From assembly GCA_944377765.1 (NCBI GenBank), contig CALWFX010000080.1:1-18373 (forward strand): a DNA stretch of 18,373 nt, read 5' to 3'. The translations under genes were made by a program, and so were the position numbers. This DNA comes from an uncultured Clostridia bacterium (GTDB lineage: Bacteria; Bacillota; Clostridia; Christensenellales; UBA1242). Positions 6,781-13,512 of this stretch are shown piece by piece; the first letter of the stretch is position 1; the number at the start of each line of letters is the position of its first letter. Under the pieces are notes generated by a model. The model ran no database searches and was not told where the DNA came from. It saw only the letters and a program-made list of their open reading frames with translations.

Positions 6781-8085
6781 CTAATCTTCCACCTTTTCAA
6801 AAGTTTCATTCAAATGCATTTTATGGAATTGGTCATCTTGCCTTATTAAACTTCTTTCTATCCAATAAATTGAAAGTCCATAGAAAACATAGAAAACACA
6901 AACAATTCCAAGTGTGATTAATAAAAAGAAGTTTGAACTACCTTCCAAAAGTCCATCAAAAAGCCCTGCAAGCACAAGCAAAACAGAGGAAAGCACCCTT
7001 CCTGAAGCAAGACTAAATTCCATAAGTGCAGTGCTTTCAAGTGTGTGCGAATGCAAAGATAAAACTCTTACAACACTTGCTTTTCTGCTGTCTGAAATTG
7101 ACATTAAAACAACATTTAAAATTGTGTAAACAGCATAGAATATAACAATTGCAATCATACTTGAACCAGCTGTGCAAATAATTCCAAAAACAGCCAAACT
7201 TACCAAAATAATTATTGGCAAAATAAAAGTTTTTGCTCTTTTTTTGCGATAATAACGAAGATAAATAAACATTGTTGCAAGAGAGCAAAATGTGAAAATT
7301 GATTGCATTATACCAAGCGATGTGTTAGATTGAAAATTTATCCAAACAAGAATTGTTATAAGTGTTGTAAAGCAGTCATAGGATGCTCCGCGGAAGAAGT
7401 TGTTTAAATAAACAAACTTCAAAGGTTCTGTGCTTTGTTTGTTGTTTTTTAAATATTTATAAAATTTCTTAATGTTAAAAGACAATTTAAACACCTTTTT
7501 AGGCCTTATTAAAAAGGAAAAAACAACCAAAGCAACACAAAGAATTGCCATGATAAGTGCCATAATGGAAAAATTAACCTTATCAATAATAAAACCAAAT
7601 GTTACAGGAAAAACTATGTATGTTGCTTGATAAAATATTCGCTTTACAGCAAAAAATCGAACTTGATGTTTGCTTGAAATGGTTTCTGCAGTAAGATTGT
7701 GATAGCCAGAAGAATAAAAACTGAAACTAAAACCATAAAGAAAAGCAACAAGTGGTAAAAATTTAATTAAATTGTCGCCTAATAAGTAAATCATGACAAC
7801 AACAAGTGTTAAACCAATTGCACCAATTGAAACAAAAACACTTTTGTTATGATTTTTTAAATAGTAACCAGTAAATAAATATGAAACACCCAAAGTTGCA
7901 TAGTAAATGATGTAAAAAACGCCAATCATAATGATGTTATAATAAATATCCTGCCCATAAAGGTTGTTTTTAAGTATATTTGCCACCAAAAACAAGTCAA
8001 CAAATATAAGAACAACACCCTGCAAACAATCACAAGCAATAATTGAAATTGCACTTAAATCAAAAATTTTACTCTTATTTTTCAT
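6781..8085 (-). CDS. MFS-type transporter, substrate unknown
   Basis: A 434-residue integral membrane protein with about 12 hydrophobic helices, the size and layout of the major facilitator superfamily. The halves are split by a basic cytoplasmic loop near 195-225 (IRPKKVFKLSFNIKKFYKYLKNNKQ shortened here to its Lys-rich character). The helix 2-3 loop (about 75-82) has LKNHNKS where MFS proteins carry the G-x-L-(a)-D-R-x-G-R-(r/k) type motif, so the motif is degenerate. No substrate is evident. The ATG overlaps the 3' end of the P-type ATPase gene by 11 nt, with AAGGA about 9 nt upstream inside that gene, so the two are almost certainly co-translated. Export or uptake of an ion or small molecule linked to the ATPase is possible but unproven. 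Confidence 0.75.
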   Translation of the reverse strand: MKNKSKIFDLSAISIIACDCLQGVVLIFVDLFLVANILKNNLYGQDIYYNIIMIGVFYIIYYATLGVSYLFTGYYLKNHNKSVFVSIGAIGLTLVVVMIYLLGDNLIKFLPLVAFLYGFSFSFYSSGYHNLTAETISSKHQVRFFAVKRIFYQATYIVFPVTFGFIIDKVNFSIMALIMAILCVALVVFSFLIRPKKVFKLSFNIKKFYKYLKNNKQSTEPLKFVYLNNFFRGASYDCFTTLITILVWINFQSNTSLGIMQSIFTFCSLATMFIYLRYYRKKRAKTFILPIIILVSLAVFGIICTAGSSMIAIVIFYAVYTILNVVLMSISDSRKASVVRVLSLHSHTLESTALMEFSLASGRVLSSVLLVLAGLFDGLLEGSSNFFLLITLGIVCVFYVFYGLSIYWIERSLIRQDDQFHKMHLNETFEKVED

Positions 8086-10834
8086 TTTTCAAAGTCCTTC
8101 GTTTTTTTACGCATCTTATAATAAGTTTAATAATTTCCATATAAGGAATAATCAAAATTGCAAGTCCAAGAGCAAGAAGCCATTCCCACCAATCTATCAT
8201 GCAAATTCCAAGAGCATTTTGAATTGGAACAATTGGAAGTGCAACAATAATTATAGTCAAAATTGCAGATATCAAAAAGCCATAATTTAACACTTTGTTG
8301 TCAAAAGGATTGGAACTAAACAAACTTTGATTGTCACTTTTTAAGTTATATGCATGGAAAAGTTCTGCAAAGCAAATATATAAGAAACAAATTGTGGTAA
8401 CATGTTCGCTTTGCATATCAAAAACAAAAGTTAAAATGGTATATAAACCAATTAAAAACAAAGATACATAAACTGCTGAACAGAAAATATTAAAGCCAAC
8501 TTTCCCTTTAAAAAGGTTGCCAGTTGTTTTTTGCGGTGGCTCTTTCATAATATTTTTATCTGCTTTTTCAAAGCCAAGAGCCAACCCCACAAATGTGTCT
8601 GAAACAAAATTAATCCAAAGAAGAAGTGCTGGGGTAAAGAAAGAAAATTCTGGATTAAAAAAGCCAAAAACACAAGTGATGAAAGCAACAGCAATAAGTT
8701 CAGCAAAACTTGTTCCAAGCAAAAACTCTAAAATTTTTAAAATACCCTGATATATTTTTCTTCCTTCTTTAACCGCTCCAACAATGGTTGCAAAATTGTC
8801 ATCTGTCAAAATAATATCTGCCGCTTCCTTTGTTACATCAGTTCCAGTTATTCCCATGCCAACACCAATGTCTGCTGCTTTAATGCTTGGTGCATCATTC
8901 ACCCCATCACCTGTCATTGCAACAACCTTGTTATTTGCCTTCAATGCCTTAACAATCTTAACCTTATGCTCTGGGCTAACCCTTGCATAAACCTTAAATT
9001 CATTGACAATTTCAGCAAATTTTTCATCTGACAACTTACTTAGTTTATCGCCAGTAATTACTTTCTTTTTGTTTTCACAAATACCCAATTCTTTTGCTAT
9101 GGCAAATGCTGTATCCTTATGGTCACCTGTAATCATAATAACTTGAATACCCGCTTCCTTGCAAGTTTTAATTGCATCTTTAACTTCCTTACGCGGTGGG
9201 TCAATCATGCCAACAAGACCAACAAAAACAAGGTCTTTTTCAACAATGTCGGTGCGTAGTTCAATTATGTCTTTGTTTTGTTTTTTAAATGCCAAAGCAA
9301 GCACACGAAGAGCATCAGAAGCAAGATTTTGATTTTGTTTCAAAATTTCTTCTTTGTCTATGTCTGTCATTTTTCTTATCTTGCCATTAACTAACACCTT
9401 AGAACACCTTTCAAGAATGCTATCCAGTGCGCCTTTGGTGTAAACATGGTTTTCTCCATTAACATCATTAATTGTAGACATCATTTTGCGGTCGCTGTCA
9501 AAAGGTAATTCGTTTACCCTTTTGAACATGCCTTCATATAAATCTTTGCCAGCACCAAAGGCATATCCTGCATACACAAGTGCAACTTCGGTTGGGTCGC
9601 CAACACAAATTAAATTTTCATTTTCCATTTTAATTTGAACATCATTACATAGAACCATGGTTCTAACAAATTCTTGAATAGTTTTATTTGTTTTAACTAA
9701 ATTTTCCGCGTTTAAATCATCTTGTGAATTTTTATGACTAAAATCAATCTTGTTAAATTCTTCAAGTTTATCATCAAACATAAATGCTTTTTTAACTGTC
9801 ATTTTATTAAGTGTTAAAGTTCCAGTTTTATCTGAGCATATAACTTCTGTTGAGCCTAAAGTTTCAACAGCAGGCAATTTTTTAACAATCGCTCTTTGTT
9901 CACTCATCCTTTTAACGCCCATAGACATGGTAACTGTAACACAGGCTGGTAATCCTTCTGGAATTGCACACACAGCAATTGCAATTGCCATGGAAAAGGC
10001 AGAGAAAACACTGGCTCCCATCACAACATTGATAATAAATATTATAACAGTAATGATTAAAACAATGACAGTTAAATATATACTTGTAATTCTAATGCGT
10101 TTTGTTAGTGGTGTGTCTTCATCTTTAATTTCGTCAAGTGCTGATGCAATTTTTCCCATTTCAGTTTGCATACCAACCTTTGAGACAACTCCAATGCCTC
10201 TTCCATAGGTAACCACACTACCCATGAAAGCCATATTCTTACGCTCAGCAAGTATTGTATCCTTTTTTAAAACAACTTCTGCGTCCTTCTCCACAGGTTC
10301 ACTTTCACCAGTCAAAGCACTTTCTTCAATCTTCAAAGACTGTGACTCCAAAAGTCTTAAATCGGCAGGCACAATATCCCCTGCTTCAATAACAACAATA
10401 TCTCCAACAACAAGTTCTTCACTTTTAATTTTGTTGATAACCCCATCTCGAATAACCTTACAAAAAGGTTTGGTCATGTTTTTTAAAGCCTGCATAGCCT
10501 GTTCACTTTTTCGCTCTTGAACATATCCAATGATGGCATTAATCATAACCACAAGCAAAATTATGCCCGCATCAATAAACTCGTCAACACTTCTTTCAAC
10601 CGCGCCTATCACAATTGAAATAGCACAACTAACAATCAAAACAATAATAAGAACATCTTTAAATTGCCCAAGAAATTTAACAAATTCGCTTTTTTTCTTT
10701 TTACCAGTAATAAGATTTTTGCCATTTTTTTGCAATCTATTTTTTGCATCAGAAAAAGATAGTCCCTGCATAGAACTATTATGATTTGAAAGCACATTTT
10801 CTTTACTCTGGCAATAATCTTCACACATATGCAT
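8075..10834 (-). CDS. P-type cation ATPase, type IIA calcium-transporting
   Basis: An integral membrane pump of 919 residues (from ATG 10834; 917 from ATG 10828) that exports Ca2+ driven by ATP. Landmarks, numbered from 10834: actuator TGES at 175-178, helix M4 PEGLP at 292-296, phosphorylation DKTGT at 335-339 (Asp335), nucleotide-binding KGA at about 467-469 and hinge TGDGVND at 641-647. M6 has N742 and D746 in INFVSD and M5 has E712, matching Ca2+ ligands of the SERCA/PMCA group; the M5 site-I Asn is replaced by Ser, suggesting one Ca2+ per cycle. The frame stays open upstream to 10963, but that would run through the neighbour's terminator and has no ribosome binding site. The start instead sits just after a TATAAT, which suggests a leaderless mRNA. 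Confidence 0.9.
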   Translation of the reverse strand: MHMCEDYCQSKENVLSNHNSSMQGLSFSDAKNRLQKNGKNLITGKKKKSEFVKFLGQFKDVLIIVLIVSCAISIVIGAVERSVDEFIDAGIILLVVMINAIIGYVQERKSEQAMQALKNMTKPFCKVIRDGVINKIKSEELVVGDIVVIEAGDIVPADLRLLESQSLKIEESALTGESEPVEKDAEVVLKKDTILAERKNMAFMGSVVTYGRGIGVVSKVGMQTEMGKIASALDEIKDEDTPLTKRIRITSIYLTVIVLIITVIIFIINVVMGASVFSAFSMAIAIAVCAIPEGLPACVTVTMSMGVKRMSEQRAIVKKLPAVETLGSTEVICSDKTGTLTLNKMTVKKAFMFDDKLEEFNKIDFSHKNSQDDLNAENLVKTNKTIQEFVRTMVLCNDVQIKMENENLICVGDPTEVALVYAGYAFGAGKDLYEGMFKRVNELPFDSDRKMMSTINDVNGENHVYTKGALDSILERCSKVLVNGKIRKMTDIDKEEILKQNQNLASDALRVLALAFKKQNKDIIELRTDIVEKDLVFVGLVGMIDPPRKEVKDAIKTCKEAGIQVIMITGDHKDTAFAIAKELGICENKKKVITGDKLSKLSDEKFAEIVNEFKVYARVSPEHKVKIVKALKANNKVVAMTGDGVNDAPSIKAADIGVGMGITGTDVTKEAADIILTDDNFATIVGAVKEGRKIYQGILKILEFLLGTSFAELIAVAFITCVFGFFNPEFSFFTPALLLWINFVSDTFVGLALGFEKADKNIMKEPPQKTTGNLFKGKVGFNIFCSAVYVSLFLIGLYTILTFVFDMQSEHVTTICFLYICFAELFHAYNLKSDNQSLFSSNPFDNKVLNYGFLISAILTIIIVALPIVPIQNALGICMIDWWEWLLALGLAILIIPYMEIIKLIIRCVKKRRTLKNEK

Positions 10835-10835
10835 G

Positions 10836-10863
10836 ATTATAACAAAGAAAATTTTTTTTACAA
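10836..10863 (-). promoter_or_regulatory. Ca2+-ATPase promoter, predicted to give a leaderless transcript
   Basis: TATAAT (10841-10836) is preceded after 16 bp by TTGTAA (10863-10858, 4/6 match). ATG-CAT-ATG follows after one base, so the expected +1 is near 10829, next to the second ATG (10828). No purine-rich ribosome binding site is present within 40 bp of either ATG. Confidence 0.5.
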
Positions 10864-10944
10864 AATGTTTTTCAATATTTTCAAATTTATTTATTAAAAT
10901 AAACTTAATTATATAAATATACCTATTTTTAACCAAAATTAGAC

Positions 10945-10978
10945 AAAAAAATAAACCCCACAAAAGTAGGATTTATTT
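10945..10978 (-). terminator. intrinsic terminator of the coiled-coil protein gene
   Basis: On the - strand AAATAAATCC pairs with GGGTTTATTT (10978-10969 with 10958-10949) with one G-U wobble that works only for the - strand RNA, followed by a run of U. It lies 10 bp past the stop at 10988 and separates the gene from the ATPase gene. Confidence 0.75.
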
Positions 10979-10987
10979 TATTAAATA

Positions 10988-12091
10988 TTATTCGTTACCT
11001 TCTTCGCCTTCATTTTCTTCAAGTTCAGCAATTTGTTCTTTAAGAGATTTAATTTCATCTTTAAGTTCAGTATTTTGTCTTTTTAAAACTTCATACATTC
11101 TCTTAAGAAGTGGATATCTTTCTTCGTTTTTAGCCATAACTTCTTCGCAATGTTGAACAGAAAGTTTAAGTCCATCAAGTAAGTCTAAGTCTTCAGCAAG
11201 TTTCTTTGCTTTTTCTTCATCAATATCAGCATAGTTATTAACACCATACAAAACAACTTTTTGCTTAGCAACCAATGCTTCTTTACGACGAAGTTTCTTT
11301 TCATCATTTTCATGTGTTTTCCAAACCTTATTTAAAGGTATGAAATCTTTTTTGCATTGTTTAAAATCTTTTTCGTTTGCTTTAAGTTTTTCTTCAGCGT
11401 CTGCAAGTCTTGCTTTAAGGTCTTCAAGAGATGACACTGGAACTTGAACAATTTCTGGTCTAACAGTTTCCAAAAGTTTTTGCTTTGCATCTTCAAGTTC
11501 TTTGCACATTTGTTCATATCTTTCTTTTTCACGAAGAAGTTCTTGTTTTTCTTCTTCAAGTCTTGCAATTTCTTCTTCTTGATTATTTTCAGGTTCTTCT
11601 TCGTCAACCTCTTCGTTTTCTTCTACTTCTTCAACTTCTTCAGGTTGTTCTTCAACTTCCTCGTTCTCTTCGTCTTCAACAGGTTCTTCTTCGTCTTCTT
11701 CTTGCTCTTCAGCTTCTTGTTCTTCTTGAAGACGTTTAATAAGTTCCTGTCTTCTTCTTTCAAGATATTCTCTTCTTTCTCTATTAATTCTTTCTTCTTC
11801 AGATTCTTGTTCGCTAACTTGTTGTTTTTCTTCTTCTGCTTTAACTTCATCAACATCAACAATATTGCCATCTTCTAAAAGTTTTGGTTCATTGTTATCA
11901 AAATGAAATTCTTGCATATTTTCATTGCCAACCTTTGTTGCATCTTGTTTATTGCTATTCTTTTTGGAATAAATTAAAATTGCTTCCCAAATAAAATAGA
12001 TGATTAAACTTGCAGCAACAACTACACCCAAAATGATAAACACAGTTGCAATTGTAGATTCAATGCTAATACTTAATAAAGAATTTAACAT
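10988..12091 (-). CDS. membrane-anchored, Glu-rich coiled-coil protein of unknown function
   Basis: I do not recognise a family. The 367-residue protein has one N-terminal membrane segment (about 13-40) followed by Lys-rich KKNSNK, so the bulk should be cytoplasmic. After a short linker comes a charged helix (84-125, RRREYLERRRQ type), then an almost pure Glu/Asp/Val/Pro stretch (about 122-173). Two or three coiled-coil segments follow (174-201, 209-250, 328-362) around a more globular part (about 250-320). The layout of anchor, disordered acidic tether and coiled coil recalls cytoskeletal or division adaptor proteins such as ZipA or EzrA, but no homology is claimed. The ribosome binding site AAGGAAGGTGTGAT precedes the ATG, and the gene has its own near-consensus promoter and terminator. 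Repeated GAA/GAG codons create long open frames in other frames, which I reject. Confidence 0.8.
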   Translation of the reverse strand: MLNSLLSISIESTIATVFIILGVVVAASLIIYFIWEAILIYSKKNSNKQDATKVGNENMQEFHFDNNEPKLLEDGNIVDVDEVKAEEEKQQVSEQESEEERINRERREYLERRRQELIKRLQEEQEAEEQEEDEEEPVEDEENEEVEEQPEEVEEVEENEEVDEEEPENNQEEEIARLEEEKQELLREKERYEQMCKELEDAKQKLLETVRPEIVQVPVSSLEDLKARLADAEEKLKANEKDFKQCKKDFIPLNKVWKTHENDEKKLRRKEALVAKQKVVLYGVNNYADIDEEKAKKLAEDLDLLDGLKLSVQHCEEVMAKNEERYPLLKRMYEVLKRQNTELKDEIKSLKEQIAELEENEGEEGNE

Positions 12092-12124
12092 ATCACACCT
12101 TCCTTTAACCTATTTTTCAATCAT

Positions 12125-12153
12125 ATTTTACCACACCCATCTTAATATGTCAA
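12125..12153 (-). promoter_or_regulatory. strong promoter of the coiled-coil protein gene
   Basis: Perfect -35 TTGACA (12153-12148), a 17-bp spacer and TAAAAT (12130-12125) preceded by TGG, an extended -10. The leader is about 28 nt. This is among the best promoters in the window and suggests an abundant product. Confidence 0.75.
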
Positions 12154-12393
12154 TAGTAAAATTTCAAAAAACAGTAATTTTTTCGTAAAAATGATTAAAA
12201 ATCAAGAAAATTTCGTCTTTTTTCGCATATTTTAGCCAAAAAACATAGCTTTTTAATCATTTTGCTATAATATTATATATTATTTAATATAGAAAAACAA
12301 CATTTTTATTTAAAAAATATTGTTTTTTTGAAAAAATTTTAAAATATAATGTTTTATTCCACAAATTTACAATGTTAGCAAATTGCCAAAAGT
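12154..12393. other. AT-rich intergenic stretch without a gene
   Basis: This lies between the tmRNA terminator and the coiled-coil gene promoter. It contains a perfect 14-bp inverted repeat, AAAATGATTAAAAA (12188-12201) and TTTTTAATCATTTT (12250-12263), 48 bp apart. A smaller AAAAACAA/TTGTTTTT pair lies at about 12293-12329. I find no coding frame, no GC-rich RNA structure and no other recognisable site. Confidence 0.5.
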
Positions 12394-12424
12394 AAAAATA
12401 AAAAGCCACAATTAAATGGCTTTT
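12394..12424 (-). terminator. intrinsic terminator of ssrA
   Basis: AAAAGCCA (12424-12417 on the - strand) pairs with TGGCTTTT (12408-12401) around an 8-nt loop, followed by UAUUUUU. The hairpin begins at the terminal A of the tmRNA CCA end, so 3' trimming must process right up to its base. Confidence 0.85.
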
Positions 12425-12820
12425 GGTGGAGGCGTCGGGTTACGCTCCCGAGTCCAAAACATATTTTTAAGACTTTTCTACATATTTATTTTGTGCTTAA
12501 ATTTCACTTTAAAGTTACCCACAAACAAGTTTTTAAAGCAAGTCTTTTAAATTTTTTACACATACAAAGACAAAATTTGCATAAAATTTTTGCCTAAACT
12601 GACACTTTAATTTCTATTGGCAAGATAAAAATCAAGCGGATAAGATAATGCTCTATCAGGCGTTATTTCAACTAAGCAGCGCAAGGCATAGCATTCATTG
12701 AAACAACATTTTCATTTTTGTCTGCGTTTATTTTACGCTGTTCTTGTTTAAGGCGTAAGGACGAACCGCCATATGCTTTACATCTTAAAAATCATGCTCT
12801 GTCGAAACTAAATCGCCCCC
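12424..12820 (-). ncRNA. ssrA: transfer-messenger RNA (tmRNA)
   Basis: About 397 nt. The tRNA-like ends pair GGGGGCG (12820-12814) with CGCCUCC (12434-12428), followed by discriminator A and encoded CCA. The G3-U70 wobble, the alanine identity element, is present. The 5' part has the conserved UUCGAC. The region before the T-arm keeps AUGUAGAAA...GGAC. The mRNA-like part begins at resume codon GCA (12725-12723) and ends at UAG (12674-12672), encoding ADKNENVVSMNAMPCAA, 17 residues ending in the Ala-Ala that directs ClpXP proteolysis. With SmpB it rescues ribosomes stalled on non-stop mRNA; RNase R degrades that mRNA. Two oddities: a Cys in the tag, and T-loop AGCGUAA instead of the UUCRANY type. 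It starts 1 nt after the smpB stop, with no promoter seen in between. Confidence 0.95.
12672..12725 (-). other. tmRNA tag-peptide reading frame
   Basis: Resume codon GCA to UAG stop, 17 sense codons: ADKNENVVSMNAMPCAA. The assignment rests on the AD start, the hydrophobic ...AA end and the position between the 5' tRNA-like domain and the pseudoknot region. The penultimate Cys-Ala-Ala replaces the common Leu-Ala-Ala or Val-Ala-Ala. Confidence 0.8.
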
Positions 12821-12821
12821 A

Positions 12822-13268
12822 TTAACGCTTTGACGAATATCTTTCAATGTCGCGCTTAATGGTTTTTTCTTTTAAAGTCTGGCGTTTATCATAAAGTTTT
12901 TTACCTTTTGCAAGTCCAATTTCAAGTTTAACTTTTCCACTTTTATTGATGTATAATTTGGTTGGCATAATTGAAAAACCTTTTTCTTTAACCGTTCTCT
13001 CAAACTTCAGAATTTCATTTTTGTGCAAAAGTAACTTTCTTGTTCTTCTTTCATCAACCTTGAAAACATTGGCTTTTTCATATGGCTTTATATATGCATT
13101 TTTTAAAAACATTTCGCCATTTTTTACGGTAACAAAACTATCCAGTAAACTTACGCCACCTTGACGCACCGACTTTACTTCCGCTCCTTCAAGAGCAATT
13201 CCGACTTCAATGCAGTCAGAGATGAAATAATCATGAAACGCCTTTTTGTTATTTGCTATAATTTCCAT
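12822..13268 (-). CDS. smpB: SsrA-binding protein SmpB
   Basis: A 148-residue OB-fold RNA-binding protein that binds the tRNA-like domain of tmRNA and places its C-terminal tail in the empty mRNA channel of stalled ribosomes. Family marks are the NKKAFHDYFI start, EGAEVKSVRQGGVSL at about 27-41, and the basic tail (KGKKLYDKRQTLKEKTIKRDIERYSSKR region, 121-148) with the conserved KxxYDKR stretch. AAAGGAG lies 5 nt before the ATG. Two promoters stand upstream in the 244-bp gap after rnr. The stop codon TAA (12824-12822) is followed by one base and then the mature 5' end of ssrA, so partner protein and RNA are probably made from one transcript and separated by RNase P. Confidence 0.97.
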   Translation of the reverse strand: MEIIANNKKAFHDYFISDCIEVGIALEGAEVKSVRQGGVSLLDSFVTVKNGEMFLKNAYIKPYEKANVFKVDERRTRKLLLHKNEILKFERTVKEKGFSIMPTKLYINKSGKVKLEIGLAKGKKLYDKRQTLKEKTIKRDIERYSSKR

Positions 13269-13285
13269 TTCATCTCCTTTAATAT

Positions 13286-13314
13286 ATTATATCACAAAAC
13301 ACCATATTTTGCAA
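13286..13314 (-). promoter_or_regulatory. proximal smpB promoter (P2), extended -10
   Basis: TTGCAA (13314-13309), a 17-bp spacer and TGATATAAT, an extended perfect -10 with its TATAAT at 13291-13286. The leader would be about 11 nt, just enough for the AAAGGAG site. Confidence 0.65.
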
Positions 13315-13321
13315 TATGCAA
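13309..13321. repeat. short inverted repeat between the two smpB promoters
   Basis: TTGCA-ATA-TGCAA, a 5-bp inverted repeat with a 3-bp centre. It covers the -35 of P2 and lies at the predicted start point of P1, so it is placed where a repressor would affect both. It is short and may be chance. Confidence 0.3.
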
Positions 13322-13324
13322 TAT

Positions 13325-13352
13325 ATTATAATACTTTGTTCCTATTTGTCAA
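13325..13352 (-). promoter_or_regulatory. distal smpB promoter (P1)
   Basis: Perfect -35 TTGACA (13352-13347) and perfect -10 TATAAT (13330-13325) with a 16-bp spacer, about 55 bp upstream of the smpB start. Confidence 0.7.
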
Positions 13353-13512
13353 ACTTTTATTTAATTTTAAAATATAAACTATTTTAATTTAAATGATAAA
13401 AATAAAAAAATCACTAAAATTTGCACTTTTTTAACTTTTTTTCTTAAAAAATTATGCTTTTTTAATGATTTTCACAATTTTAACAATCTATAAAATGATG
13501 ACTGTTTATAAA

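Noticed and set aside
10835..10963. 43-residue N-terminal extension of the Ca2+-ATPase (hydrophobic, signal-like)
   Set aside because: It would begin inside the intrinsic terminator of the neighbouring gene, has no ribosome binding site, covers the probable promoter, and P-type ATPases of this group start near the QGLS motif.
11332..11878. Several long open frames on both strands inside the coiled-coil gene (Lys-rich and Phe/Leu-rich products)
   Set aside because: They arise from repeated GAA/GAG codons read in other frames, have highly biased composition, no ribosome binding sites, and overlap a well-supported gene.
12425..12820. Possible empty intergenic region or small ORFs between the coiled-coil gene and smpB
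   Set aside because: Pairing ends with G3-U70 and CCA, a tag frame and the locus show it is ssrA (tmRNA).
13353..13512. T-rich hairpin candidates after rnr as an intrinsic terminator
   Set aside because: Stems are almost pure A-T and no compact GC-containing hairpin with a following U-tract could be placed, so I do not call a terminator; rnr transcripts may read into smpB.
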